DNA from: Rhizohabitans arisaemae
Lineage (GTDB): Bacteria; Actinomycetota; Actinomycetes; Streptosporangiales; Streptosporangiaceae
NCBI RefSeq assembly: GCF_025996515.1
Contig: NZ_BLRH01000034.1
Span: 372,001 to 436,000, forward strand
Length of the DNA: 64,000 nucleotides
Reading direction: 5' to 3'
Below, one piece after another: positions 25,925-34,532 of the stretch. A program made the position numbers and the translations under genes. Below the pieces are notes generated by a model. The model saw only the letters and a list, made by a program, of their open reading frames with translations, was not told the DNA's origin and did not search any database. Within the stretch, counting starts at the first letter, position 1. Every line of letters begins with the position of its first letter.

Positions 25925-27847
25925 TTAGCAGCTGGTGGTGGTGTCGCCCGCGTCGGCGGCGCAGGTGTCGGTACCGAGGCCGCCGTTGGCGGCGTCGCCG
26001 CCGCTGCCGTCTTGGACGTCGATGTCGTCGTTGCCGGGGCCGCCGCTCATGTCGTCGGTGCCGTCGTGGTCCAGCAGGACGTCGTTGCCGTTCTGGCCGT
26101 CGAGGGTGTCGTCGCCGGGTCCGCCGTAGATGTGGTCGGCGCCGTTGTCGAACAGGTGGAGCAGGCCGCCGAGCAGGGTTTCGCCGTCGTTGGTGTCGTT
26201 GCCCGCTTCGCCGTGGAGGTGGTCGGCGCCGTTGCCGCCGCCCATGGCGTCGTTGCCGCCGCCGCCGTACAGGGTGTCGTCGCCGTTGCCGCCGTCGACG
26301 GTGTCGTTGCCGGGACCGGCGTAAACGGTGTCGCCGTTGTTGCCCGCCTCGATGGTGTCGTTGCCGGCCAGCCCGCAAATCACATCGGCGCCGTTGGTGC
26401 CGTCCAGGTTGGTGTCGTTGCCGTTGGTGCCGGTGACGGTGCAGCCCAGCCCGTTGGCCACGGTGGTGTTCTCGGCGTCGCTGTCGTTACCCGGGGTGGG
26501 GTCGTTCTCGGTGGCGTCTACGGTGACGGTGACGGTGACGGTACCGGTCGCGGCCGGGGACAGGGTGAGGGTGACGGTCGCCGAGGCGGAGGAGGCCAGG
26601 CTACCCAGGTTGCAGGAGACCGAGCCGGTGACCGTGCACGAGCCCTGGCTGCCGGTGGCCGAGAGGATGCCGGTCGAGACGCCGGACAGGGTGATCGACG
26701 CGGTGGTCCCGGTGGCGGTGGCCGGGCCGTTGTTGGTGACGGTGACGGTGTCGGTGAAGGTGGTGCCGAGGTTGACCGGGTCGGCCGAGTCGGCCACCAC
26801 CACGCCCAGGTCCACGCCGGCCGCGCCGACCGCCCAGTCGGTGAAGTTCCCGGGAGCGCCGGTGAAGACGTTGGTCTTGCCGGTGCCGTCGGCGTTCATC
26901 GTCCACAGGGAACCGCCGCGACTGAAGGCGATCTTGGTGCCGTCCGGGGACCACAGCGGCGCGAAGTAGGAGTTGCCGCTGTCGTTGGAGATGTTGGTCT
27001 TGCCGGTGCCGTCGGCGTTCATCACATAGATCTGGTTGACCACGGGGAAGACGGCGTTCTGGTAGGTGATCTTGCTGCCGTCGGGGGCCCAGCTCGGCTT
27101 GGCCGCCTGCTGGCCGGAGACGCCGCCGGCCAGCAGGGTGCTGCCGGTGCCGTCGGGGTTGATGCTGTAGACGCCGCTGCCCAGCACGTAGGCGATCTTG
27201 GTTCCGTCGGATGACCAGACGGGCGAGTGGGCCGAGGTGCCGGTGCCGATCGCGGCGGCGTTACTGCCGTCGGCGTCCATCACCACCAGGCCGCTGCCGG
27301 GCGCAGCATAGACGATCCGGGCGCCGTCACCGGAGAAGCTCATGGTGCCGAAGCCGACCCCGGCCCCGGTGGTCAGCTGGGTGATGCCGGTGCCGTCGGC
27401 GTTCATGGAATAGATCTCGCCCCCGCTGCCGGCGTTGCGCCTGAAGATGACGGTCGAGCCGTCGGGGGAGGTGGCGGGAAAGCTGTCGTCGGCGGAGCCG
27501 CTGGTGAGCTGGGTGGCGCCGGTGCCGTCGGGGTTGACGGAGTACAGGTCGGCGGGGTCGCCGGGGCCGCTGCCCGAGGCCAGGCTGTAGAAGATCTTGC
27601 CATTGGCGCCGGGGAAGGCGGCGTGCGCGGGCGGAACGCCCACGGCCAGGCCGGTCAGGGCAAGCAGCGGCGCGACCGTCATGCGGGTGAGCCACCCGAG
27701 CGGCCGTCGGCGGTGATTCACAACCCGGCCGAATTCAGCTCCCTCCCCGGTCTCCGGCGCGGTCGTGGTGCGTGGGAGCCCATCGCGGCGCAGCCCGACG
27801 GCCGCGCGGGCTAGGCGATGTGCTCGTGCCAGGAGCGAGAGATGCAT
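25925..27847 (-). CDS. Secreted TolB-propeller, DUF11 and RTX-repeat protein
   Basis: A 640-residue exported protein. After a signal segment (residues about 43-76, ending VPPAHA-AFPG) come about six TolB/PD40 propeller blades with SVNPDGTGATQLT, SMNADGTGITQLT, WSPDGTKIAF and similar (about 80-330). A DUF11-type module follows (about 345-455, DTVTVTNNGPATATG). The C-terminus has hemolysin-type calcium-binding nonapeptides such as GGNGDDTLYGGGGNDAMGG (about 480-640). ATG 27847 has GGGAA upstream; GTG 27721 directly before the signal is an alternative start. It is likely a calcium-stabilised surface or secreted protein of the same cluster as the small paralogues. No enzymatic domain is visible. 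Confidence 0.82.
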   Translation of the reverse strand: MHLSLLARAHRLARAAVGLRRDGLPRTTTAPETGEGAEFGRVVNHRRRPLGWLTRMTVAPLLALTGLAVGVPPAHAAFPGANGKIFYSLASGSGPGDPADLYSVNPDGTGATQLTSGSADDSFPATSPDGSTVIFRRNAGSGGEIYSMNADGTGITQLTTGAGVGFGTMSFSGDGARIVYAAPGSGLVVMDADGSNAAAIGTGTSAHSPVWSSDGTKIAYVLGSGVYSINPDGTGSTLLAGGVSGQQAAKPSWAPDGSKITYQNAVFPVVNQIYVMNADGTGKTNISNDSGNSYFAPLWSPDGTKIAFSRGGSLWTMNADGTGKTNVFTGAPGNFTDWAVGAAGVDLGVVVADSADPVNLGTTFTDTVTVTNNGPATATGTTASITLSGVSTGILSATGSQGSCTVTGSVSCNLGSLASSASATVTLTLSPAATGTVTVTVTVDATENDPTPGNDSDAENTTVANGLGCTVTGTNGNDTNLDGTNGADVICGLAGNDTIEAGNNGDTVYAGPGNDTVDGGNGDDTLYGGGGNDAMGGGNGADHLHGEAGNDTNDGETLLGGLLHLFDNGADHIYGGPGDDTLDGQNGNDVLLDHDGTDDMSGGPGNDDIDVQDGSGGDAANGGLGTDTCAADAGDTTTSC

Positions 27848-28004
27848 GATGCGGGTTCCCTTTCCATGTGCCGGCCTGTCGCCGGCGAAGCCGTCACGAC
27901 GTACGTGCGAGGGTCATGAGCGCTGGTCAGCGCCCTCTTTGAGATCGCCATCGACAGGGGCGGGCCGGCTTTGGCGGTTGGTTGGGGGGTGGCTGAAGCT
28001 CGGC

Positions 28005-28541
28005 TCACAGGCCGGTGATCTGGAGGACGATGGTGCCGTCCTGGGCGGTGAGGCCTCCGGGGGTCAGGCATTGCAGGGGGTTGACGAGGAGGTAGGCCCA
28101 GGTGATGACGGCGGTGGCGCCGGTGAACTGGCCCGCGGTGACGGTGCCGGCGGCGGTGTTCTGCACGATGCCGCCGGTGGCGGTCAGAGTGCTGAGGAGG
28201 CCGGTGAGGGTGGAGGTCTGTCCGTTGTTCCAGTGGAGGACGAGTTGGCCGCCGCCGGCGGGGTTGAGCTCGACGTGGTTGCAGGAGGCGCCCGGGACAG
28301 GGTAGGAGAAGGGGCCTCCGGTGACGATGCCGGTGATGGTGGGGTCGGTGGAGGTGCAGGACGGGACGGTGTCGGTCTCGGTGACGGTGACGTTCTGCGG
28401 GGTGAGGGTCAGGCCGGGACTGAAGGTGACGTGGCTGGTGCCGGTGCAGGTGGTGGAGGAGGCCGCGCGGGCCGGGGTGGGCAGGGCGAGCGCGGCGGCC
28501 GCGAGGATGAGGGCCGGCAGGACGGCGGCCAGGCGGGTCAT
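28005..28541 (-). CDS. Small secreted protein
   Basis: A 178-residue protein with a clear signal peptide (MTRLAAVLPALILAAAALAL, cleavage near ARA-AS). The mature sequence is Thr/Ser-rich beta structure: VTFSPGLTLTPQNVTVTETD, four cysteines, LVLHWNNGQTSTLTG, ending AQDGTIVLQITGL. The layout LTLTPQ-VTV, WN-NGQTST and the C-terminal beta strand is shared with the two other small secreted proteins here, so all three belong to one family. It lies 157 bases downstream of no other gene on its strand and upstream of the RTX protein. Function unknown. Confidence 0.75.
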   Translation of the reverse strand: MTRLAAVLPALILAAAALALPTPARAASSTTCTGTSHVTFSPGLTLTPQNVTVTETDTVPSCTSTDPTITGIVTGGPFSYPVPGASCNHVELNPAGGGQLVLHWNNGQTSTLTGLLSTLTATGGIVQNTAAGTVTAGQFTGATAVITWAYLLVNPLQCLTPGGLTAQDGTIVLQITGL

Positions 28542-28597
28542 GGTGTCGTGTCCCTTCGTGGTGGTTGCGGGGTTTGCCGGGCGGGCTCCGCGGTGCA

Positions 28598-29146
28598 TCA
28601 CGTGATGGTCAGGGTGACCAGGGAGGTGACACCGGAGACGGTGCCCAGGCCGGCGGTGCACAGCAGGATGTCGGCCGAGGGCGCGGTGTTGACCTGCGCG
28701 ACCGAGCTGCCGGCGAACAGGCCGGTGGTGACGGTTCCGGTGGTGGTGAAGACGATGGCGGCGCCGGCGGTGCTCGTGGTGGTGGTGCCGGAGACGGTGG
28801 AGGTCTGGCCGGTGTTCCAGGTGATGGTGAAGGTGACGGTTCCGGAGGTGAGCAGGTCCAGGCAGCTGCGGGTCTGGGTGTTGAGGTTGGATCGGGTGCC
28901 GGAGGTCACCGCCGGCTGGGTGGCGGAGACGCACGGACTGTAGGTGGCGGAGTTGGCGACGGTGACGGTCTGCGGGGTGAGGGTCAGCGGCGGGGTGAAG
29001 GTGGCGATGTTGCCGCTGGGCGGGGTGCAGGTGATCTCCAGCGGGCCCGCCGGCGCCACGGAGGCCGCGGTGCCGGGCGCGGTGAGCATCGCCGCTGCCA
29101 GGAGCGCGCTGAGCAGGGCGGCGAGCAGGCGGGTGAGGGGGGTCAT
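28598..29146 (-). CDS. Small secreted protein, paralogue of the 25.0-kb gene
   Basis: A 182-residue protein with a signal peptide (MTPLTRLLAALLSALLAAAM, cleavage near TAA-SV). The mature part has SGNIATFTPPLTLTPQTVTV, TRSCLDLLTSGTVTFTITWN, NTGQTSTVSG and QVNTAPSADILLCTAGLGTV, nearly the same series as the 25.0-kb protein, so the two are close paralogues. Cysteines are conserved between them, suggesting disulfides. GAGGAG lies 11 bases before the chosen ATG. It is the first gene of the secreted cluster as transcribed. Confidence 0.75.
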   Translation of the reverse strand: MTPLTRLLAALLSALLAAAMLTAPGTAASVAPAGPLEITCTPPSGNIATFTPPLTLTPQTVTVANSATYSPCVSATQPAVTSGTRSNLNTQTRSCLDLLTSGTVTFTITWNTGQTSTVSGTTTTSTAGAAIVFTTTGTVTTGLFAGSSVAQVNTAPSADILLCTAGLGTVSGVTSLVTLTIT

Positions 29147-29867
29147 GGGAGGGTGCTCCTCTCGGGGCGCCACAGCACATCGTCCCGGGCGCGCCGACGC
29201 AGGGTCGGAAAGGAATAGGCAGCCTGGTGGCGGACCTGCCGTGTAGCCGCGCTGCGGTCAAGGCGCGTCCGGCACGGGCGCGGCAGGGGCCGAGGAAGGT
29301 CGACGAGTCCTCCTCACATCCACATACATCTACATCTCATCCAGGCCCCGCCCCGGCGGGCGGCCACCCGATGAAGCGGATCCGTGACAGCGCGCGCACG
29401 CACCCGGCGCAGCGGACACGCAGACCGGACTATCGGCAAGCAATGAAACAGCGCATGAAAGCACGCCACTCAGCGGCGGCGTGCCCGCGCCGTACGGTAC
29501 GGCTCAGACGCAAAGCGCCTGCGAGGCGGGGAAACCGGGGTCGGGTTTGCGATGGGCGGTACCTGTCCGCACAATGGTGCGCCCGTCCCCCAGCCCCGGC
29601 AAGACACCTGACGCCATCCGCGATTCCGCTGGCCGCATCCGGACATCAGCAACCGGGGCAAACCATCACAACCAGGACCGGCAAGCGCCAAGCCCCGGCC
29701 TGCGCCACCCCAAGCAGCGATCCCAAACCAGGCCATCAAGCCCAACCCAAATCACCCCGCGGGTGTGCGACACAGAACCTGCACCATGTGTCACAGTGAC
29801 CCTCCCCGACCGGCCCGCCCCGGCCACCGGCGCGACGACCACGGCCGGGATCGGGCCGGCGGTCGAA
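29147..29867. other. Intergenic region upstream of the secreted cluster
   Basis: About 720 bases with no recognisable gene. GC content falls, and from about 29600 the plus strand is rich in C and A. The half nearest 29146 must hold the promoter of the secreted-protein cluster. The sequence ACCATGTGTCACAGTG near 29783 precedes the integrase remnant. No tRNA or attachment-site repeat was recognised. Confidence 0.4.
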
Positions 29868-30238
29868 TGTTCTTTCGACTCCATCACCGCGGCCACCACC
29901 CGCGCCGGCTACGCCGAGACCCCTGCCCGGCTGATCGCCGTCGTCGGCCCGGCGCATCCCGTCGCCCTGACCCCCGACCGCTACGCCGCGATGACGGCGG
30001 GCGGGGAGAGCACGGCCGCCGCCACCTGACCGCGCTCGTCGCCTTCACCACCTGGGCCCAGCGCCAGGAACCGCCGGCCACCAGCCCGGCCCGCCGCCTG
30101 CAGCGCCGCAAACCTGCCCGCCGTGGCGACCGCTCCATCCCGGTCGCCCGGCTGGAGACGCTCTTCACCGACCCCGCCCACTCCCTGCGCGGACGACTGC
30201 TGTGGCGGCTCCGCCACGACACGGCCGCCCGCGCTCGT
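29868..30238 (+). pseudogene. Tyrosine integrase, frameshifted and truncated
   Basis: The plus strand first reads SFDSITAATTRAGYAETPAR, then LIAVVGPAHPVALTPDRYAA, the core-binding domain of a site-specific integrase. After a frameshift near 30000-30025 a second frame continues with HLTALVAFTTWAQRQEPPAT, then RRLQRRKPARRGDRSIPVAR, LETLFTDPAH and LLWRLRHDTAARARR, the last being the region of the first catalytic arginine. The rest of the catalytic domain is missing; the 3' end collides with the acyltransferase gene. It is a dead integrase. Confidence 0.7.
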
Positions 30239-31319
30239 AGGTGTGGAACGCCGCCCGGCACACCAGCAGCGCCGCCGCGAACACCGGGAGCCAGGCCAGG
30301 CGGGCCGCCACCCAGCCCAGATCGCCCGGGACGGTGTGCAGGCCGGGCAGCGCCGAACCGGAGAGCAGGCCGACCGCGGTGACGCCGATCAACGCGGTCT
30401 GATGCCAGAGGAAGATCGTCATGGCGGAGAGGTTGACCAGCAGCGTCGCCGCCCAGGCGGCGGGGCGGCGCAGCGCCCGGCGCAGCGGCCCCTGCAGCAG
30501 CAGGGCCGCTCCGCACTGGGCCAGCCCGAAGGCCGCGGCCGCCAGGGTCGGCGGGGACTGGTTGGAGATCGGGGCTCCGGGCACACCGACCATGGCGGCC
30601 GGATATCCGGCCCAGACCACGAGCACCGCGGCTGCGGCACCGCCCCCGAGCAGCAGCGCCCAGCCGGTCGCCCGCCGGCGCAGCTTACCCCGGGCCCAGG
30701 CCGCACCCAGGCAGTACGGGACCAGCCAGCCCGCGGCCACATTGGCCCAGCCGAGCCAGGCGGGCCCCCCGAGTCCGTACCGGATCAGGTCGACCAGGGC
30801 GACGACGGCCAGCGGCCAGAGCGGGTGCAGCCGCGCGACCAGCGGGGTAGCCGCGGTGAGCGCGGCGTAGACCAGCAGGAACCACATCGGGGACAGCACC
30901 AGCTTGACCAGCTTGTACACGGTGTCCGAATCGGTCCCGGCGGCGAGCATCGCGACCGCCGCCGCACCCCACACCGCCACCACGGGAACGACCGGCCGGA
31001 GCAGCCGGTTCATCCGGGCGGCCAGCCACCGGGGGAACGTCTGGCCCCGGTCCCGGGCACGGGCGTGCCCGGCGGCCGCCATCTGCCCGCCCACCAGGAA
31101 GAAGATCGCCATCGTCTGCAGCAGCCACGTGACGGGGGCGAGCTCGGGCAGGTGCCGCAGCGGGCTGGTGACGTGCAGCCGCCCGCTGTCGGCGAACAGC
31201 GCGGTCACCAGCCAGTGGCCGAGCACCACACCGCCGACGGCCAGGGCGCGCAGCGCGTCGACGGCGCGGTCGCGGCCGGGCGGGGTGGCCGCCTCCATCC
31301 GCCGGACCAGGTCATTCAC
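30165..31319 (-). CDS. Acyltransferase 3 (OafA/YrhL-like) membrane protein
   Basis: A 384-residue protein with about ten transmembrane helices. The first helix contains RDRAVDALRALAVGGVVLGH, the R-x10-H motif of acyltransferase-3 proteins, which transfer acyl groups to extracytoplasmic sugars, lipids or antibiotics. GTG 31319 overlaps the end of the hydrolase gene by 8 bases; ATG 31298 is an alternative. The final 20 residues (after YERGR) look unrelated to the family and overlap the integrase remnant, which suggests that the original 3' end was lost and replaced. Confidence 0.82.
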   Translation of the reverse strand: MNDLVRRMEAATPPGRDRAVDALRALAVGGVVLGHWLVTALFADSGRLHVTSPLRHLPELAPVTWLLQTMAIFFLVGGQMAAAGHARARDRGQTFPRWLAARMNRLLRPVVPVVAVWGAAAVAMLAAGTDSDTVYKLVKLVLSPMWFLLVYAALTAATPLVARLHPLWPLAVVALVDLIRYGLGGPAWLGWANVAAGWLVPYCLGAAWARGKLRRRATGWALLLGGGAAAAVLVVWAGYPAAMVGVPGAPISNQSPPTLAAAAFGLAQCGAALLLQGPLRRALRRPAAWAATLLVNLSAMTIFLWHQTALIGVTAVGLLSGSALPGLHTVPGDLGWVAARLAWLPVFAAALLVCRAAFHTYERGRPCRGGAATAVVRAGSGRGR

Positions 31320-32310
31320 CGCGGCCCGCCTCGGACGGGGCCCGGCCGGAGACGATCCGGGCGATGTTCCGCAGCGACGTCCCGTCGCGCAGGTAGTCAC
31401 TGTGGCCGCCGTCGCCCGCCGCGAAGACCCGGGCGCCGAACCGCGGGGAGACCGGGTCCGTGCCGAACCCCACGGTGGTGAACGGCAGGCGGAGCCGGGT
31501 GTAGGGCACATGGGCGATCCAGTCGCCGCCGCTCCGCCCGGCCCAGACCCTGGCCCGGGTGCGCAGCGCGGCGACGTCGTCGGCACCGGTGCCCGCGCTG
31601 CCGTACAGGACGATGTCGCCGACCTCAAGCCCGGGCGCGGCCCGGGCGCAGACCACCGTGCCGTAGGAGTGGCACAGCAGGGAGACGCGGGCCGTGGGCC
31701 GGGCCGCGGCGAGATCCCCGATGAAGGCGCGCAGGTCGGGGGCGGCCTCGTCCGCGAGTCCGGCCGTCAGCGCCGCCAGGCTTCCGGTGGCGGGCGTCCG
31801 GTAGAGCCAGGCGATCACGGCGGCGGTGTCCCCGAGCTCCCGCCGCAGGCGCAGCGCACCCCCGTGCAGCAGGCCGTACTTGTCCAGGTTGGTGTCGGAG
31901 CCGGGGACCAGCACGGCGATCCGCTCGGCACTCGGCAGGTCGCCGTGCACCTCCACGGCGCGGCCCCCGCCACGGCCGTCGAAGTACAGCAACCGCCGCG
32001 CCGGGTCGGACAGGGCGCGCAGGGCCCCGGCCCGGCTCCGATGGCCGTGCGCGACGGCCATCCGCTCGGCCGCCTCGACGGCCTGCCGGCCTGCCGCGTA
32101 CCGCTCGGCCAGCGCCTCGGGGGTCATCGCGGGCAGCCGGAGGAAGGCGACCGGGCCGGGCGCCGCGACGGCGCCGGTGTGGGCCCGGCCCATGACCGGC
32201 ACGCTCACCGAGGCGAGGACGATCAGGGTGAGCACCGCGCGGCGCAGCCGGCCGCCGGGCCGGGGCGTTCGCGAGGCCGCCGGGGCATGGGGTTTACGGT
32301 CGTCGAGCAC
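31312..32310 (-). CDS. Alpha/beta hydrolase (DUF1023 type), membrane-anchored or secreted
   Basis: A 332-residue protein with an N-terminal hydrophobic segment (RAVLTLIVLASVSVPVM, about 25-41), likely a signal or anchor. The hydrolase core includes RIAVLVPGSDTNLDKYGLL, the nucleophile elbow LLCHSYGT (Ser in HSYGT) and the late catalytic His in GDGGHSDYL. This pattern is that of the actinobacterial DUF1023 (Abhydrolase_8) group. It is coupled to the acyltransferase gene downstream, so a role in ester or acyl metabolism at the cell surface is plausible. The start is GTG 32310; its ribosome-binding site GGGAGG directly abuts it, so the exact start is uncertain. Confidence 0.82.
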   Translation of the reverse strand: MLDDRKPHAPAASRTPRPGGRLRRAVLTLIVLASVSVPVMGRAHTGAVAAPGPVAFLRLPAMTPEALAERYAAGRQAVEAAERMAVAHGHRSRAGALRALSDPARRLLYFDGRGGGRAVEVHGDLPSAERIAVLVPGSDTNLDKYGLLHGGALRLRRELGDTAAVIAWLYRTPATGSLAALTAGLADEAAPDLRAFIGDLAAARPTARVSLLCHSYGTVVCARAAPGLEVGDIVLYGSAGTGADDVAALRTRARVWAGRSGGDWIAHVPYTRLRLPFTTVGFGTDPVSPRFGARVFAAGDGGHSDYLRDGTSLRNIARIVSGRAPSEAGRGE

Positions 32311-32439
32311 CCTCCCGACGATGCCGTGGACGACGCCTGTGACACATCAGCCCACAGAGGGCATTCGATACGGCCCGCTAGAGCCGGGGACCTACGCCTG
32401 AGGGTTGACGCCTCGCCGGCCCGGGCCGGTCCGGCCCGG

Positions 32440-32994
32440 TCAGGGGGCGGCCGGGGGCGGGTCCGCCGCCTTTCCCGCGGTGGACAGCTGCTCGATCGCC
32501 CAGAGCGCCCACTCGCGCATGGCCTTGTACTGGAGCGCCCCGAACTCGGCGGCGAGCACGCCGAACCACTCGTGGCCGGGCCGGAATTCGGCGTTCTTCA
32601 CCGAGGCCTCGATGTGGTCGAGTTCGGCCGCGGCCTGGTCGGCGAGCCGGTGCAGCAGGGTGAGCGAGTCGGCGACGGAGAGGGTGGGGATGAGGAACAT
32701 CCGCAGCACCTCCACGTTGCGGACCTTGCCCCCCGTCTGGGGCGGGTCCATCATCCAGGAGCGCAGCTCGGCCCGTCCCCGCGCGGTCAGGGCGTAGGTC
32801 CGGCTGCCGCGGGCGCCCTCGGCCGTCACCTCGATGAGCCCGGCGGCCGCCATCTTGCCCAGCTCGGGGTAGATGTTGGTGTGCCCGGCCTGCCAGGCGT
32901 AGCGGCTGAGGTCGCCCTCGAACATCTTGGTGAGCTCGTATCCGGTCCGCGGTTCGAGAGCGAGCAGGCCCAGCAAGGCGTGGGGCAGGGACAT
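32440..32994 (-). CDS. PadR family transcriptional regulator (Vir-like C-terminus)
   Basis: A 184-residue PadR protein: MSLPHALLGLLALEPRTGYE, then NIYPELGKMAAAGLIEVTAE as the wing helix, and a C-terminal helical dimerisation domain ending in a proline-rich tail. The length is that of the two-domain PadR subfamily. It is divergent from the carotenoid oxygenase gene, and three GACATGTC palindromes lie in the 76 bases between them, so it most likely represses both directions. Confidence 0.92.
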   Translation of the reverse strand: MSLPHALLGLLALEPRTGYELTKMFEGDLSRYAWQAGHTNIYPELGKMAAAGLIEVTAEGARGSRTYALTARGRAELRSWMMDPPQTGGKVRNVEVLRMFLIPTLSVADSLTLLHRLADQAAAELDHIEASVKNAEFRPGHEWFGVLAAEFGALQYKAMREWALWAIEQLSTAGKAADPPPAAP

Positions 32995-33019
32995 GCCCGC
33001 ACTCTATCGGAGGGGGAGC

Positions 33020-33055
33020 GACATGTCACTTTTGACATGTCGAGATTGACATGTC
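33020..33055. promoter_or_regulatory. Three GACATGTC operator boxes at 14-bp steps
   Basis: The 8-bp palindrome GACATGTC occurs at 33020-33027, 33034-33041 and 33048-33055, each exactly 14 bases after the previous one. The third lies 15 bases before the carotenoid oxygenase start and the first 25 bases before the PadR start. The boxes resemble the ATGT/ACAT half-sites of known PadR operators. Confidence 0.8.
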
Positions 33056-33070
33056 AAAGATGACTGGTAC

Positions 33071-34453
33071 ATGCTTCCCGGCATGACCACCGACCATGAG
33101 CCCCCGCCGCACCTCACCGGGCCGCGGGCCCCCGTACCCGACGAGATCGACGCCGTCGGCCTGCCGGTCCGGGGCTCGCTGCCCCCCGAACTCAACGGCC
33201 GCTACTTCCGCAACGGACCCAACCCGCGACCGGGCGAGACCACCCCGCACTGGTTCATCGGCCCCGGGATGATCCACGGGATCCGGCTCCGCGGCGGCCG
33301 CGCCGAGTGGTACCGCAACCGCTGGGTGCGCACGGGCACCCTGGAGGGCCGGAGCCCGATCGGCCCGGACGGTGCCCGCGACCTCGCCGTCGGGATCGCC
33401 AACACCCACGTGATCCCGCACGCCGGCCGGATCCTGGCCCTGGACGAGGGGAGCTTCCCGCACGCGATCACGCCGGAGCTGGCCACGATCGGCCCGCTGG
33501 ACTTCGGGGGCCGCCTCACCACGGCCATGACCGCGCACCCCAAGGCCGACCCGGTCACCGGCGAGCTGCACTTCTACGGGCACGGCTTCGCGCCGCCGTA
33601 CCTCACCTACCACCGGCTCTCCGCCGCCGGAGAGCTCACCGTCAGCGCGGAGATCGCCGTACCCGGCCCGACGATGATCCACGACTTCGCCGTCACCGAC
33701 CGGCACGCGATCTTCCTGGACCTGCCGATCACGTTCCAGCTCGAACGGTTGTCCACCGGCATGCCGTACGGCTGGGACGACGGCTACGGGGCCCGGATCG
33801 GCGTCATGCCGCTGGACCGGCCCGGTGAGGTCCGCTGGTTCGAGGTGGAACCCGCCTACGTGTTCCACGTCGGCAACGCCCACGTCGACGCCGCCGGGCG
33901 GGTCGTGTTGGACGCCGCCCGCTACTCCGCCGCCGACGCGGTGGCCATGTGGGACGCGCCCGGCCTGGACGCCGCCGACCCCGGGGCCGGCGCCGCCGCC
34001 ACCGGCGCGGCCCGCTGGCACCGCTGGACGCTGGACCCGGCGACCGGTGCCGTCGGCGAGACCCCGCTGGACGACCGCAGCGTCGAGTTCCCCACCCTCG
34101 ACGACACCCGGGTCGGCCGCGAGGCCCGGTACCGCTACGCGGTGACCGACGTCACCGGCAAGGCCGGGATCCTGAAGTTCGACACCGCCCGCGGCACCGT
34201 CGCCGAGCACCCGATGCCCGCCGGAACCCTCCCCGGCGAGGCCGTGTTCGTGCCCTCGGCGGACCCGGGCCGGGCCGAGGACGACGGCTGGCTGCTGTCG
34301 GTCACCGTCCGCGAGGACGGGGGCCCGTCCGAGCTGCTGGTGCTGGACGCCACCGACGTCGCCGGGCCGCCGGTGGCCGTGGTGACCCTTCCCCGCAGGG
34401 TGCCGTTCGGATTCCACGGCTCCTGGATCGACGACGCCGACCTGGAGTCGTAG
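33071..34453 (+). CDS. Carotenoid oxygenase (RPE65/CCD family)
   Basis: A 460-residue non-haem iron dioxygenase. The four iron-binding histidines of the family are visible: His156 in TAHPK, His204 in MIHDF, His266 in VFHVGNAH and His449 in GFHGSW. N-terminal landmarks LPPELNGRYFRNGPNP and WFIGPGMIHG are also conserved. It cleaves double bonds in carotenoids, apocarotenoids or stilbenes; the substrate is unknown and no carotenoid synthesis genes are in the window. ATG 33071 is close behind the operator boxes and has no ribosome-binding site, so the mRNA may be leaderless; ATG 33083 is an alternative. Confidence 0.92.
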   Translation: MLPGMTTDHEPPPHLTGPRAPVPDEIDAVGLPVRGSLPPELNGRYFRNGPNPRPGETTPHWFIGPGMIHGIRLRGGRAEWYRNRWVRTGTLEGRSPIGPDGARDLAVGIANTHVIPHAGRILALDEGSFPHAITPELATIGPLDFGGRLTTAMTAHPKADPVTGELHFYGHGFAPPYLTYHRLSAAGELTVSAEIAVPGPTMIHDFAVTDRHAIFLDLPITFQLERLSTGMPYGWDDGYGARIGVMPLDRPGEVRWFEVEPAYVFHVGNAHVDAAGRVVLDAARYSAADAVAMWDAPGLDAADPGAGAAATGAARWHRWTLDPATGAVGETPLDDRSVEFPTLDDTRVGREARYRYAVTDVTGKAGILKFDTARGTVAEHPMPAGTLPGEAVFVPSADPGRAEDDGWLLSVTVREDGGPSELLVLDATDVAGPPVAVVTLPRRVPFGFHGSWIDDADLES

Positions 34454-34484
34454 GGCGACTCCGCCACCGCGCCGCTCGGGATCC

Positions 34485-34521
34485 AATGATAAGCCGACCT
34501 ATAATAGGTTGGCTTATCATT
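34485..34521 (+). promoter_or_regulatory. 37-bp palindrome centred on a TATAAT box
   Basis: Eighteen-base arms, AATGATAAGCCGACCTAT and ATAGGTTGGCTTATCATT, pair with one mismatch around a single central base. A perfect -10 hexamer TATAAT sits at 34500-34505, in the middle. GAGGAGG (34522-34528) follows immediately as ribosome-binding site for the ATPase gene. A repressor bound here would fully block the promoter. Confidence 0.8.
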
Positions 34522-34532
34522 GAGGAGGTCGC

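Noticed and set aside
25627-26436. Arg/Cys-rich repetitive frame opposite the RTX repeats
   Set aside because: The repeats come from the nonapeptide-coding DNA read on the other strand, not from a protein or a CRISPR-like array.
25925-26480. Possible CRISPR array in the regularly repeated DNA
   Set aside because: The period follows protein nonapeptide repeats, the units are not identical and there are no spacers or cas genes.
25895-27214. Long Val/Gly-rich plus-strand frame opposite the RTX/TolB protein
   Set aside because: It mirrors the repetitive GGxGxD codons of the true gene and has no domain or ribosome-binding site.
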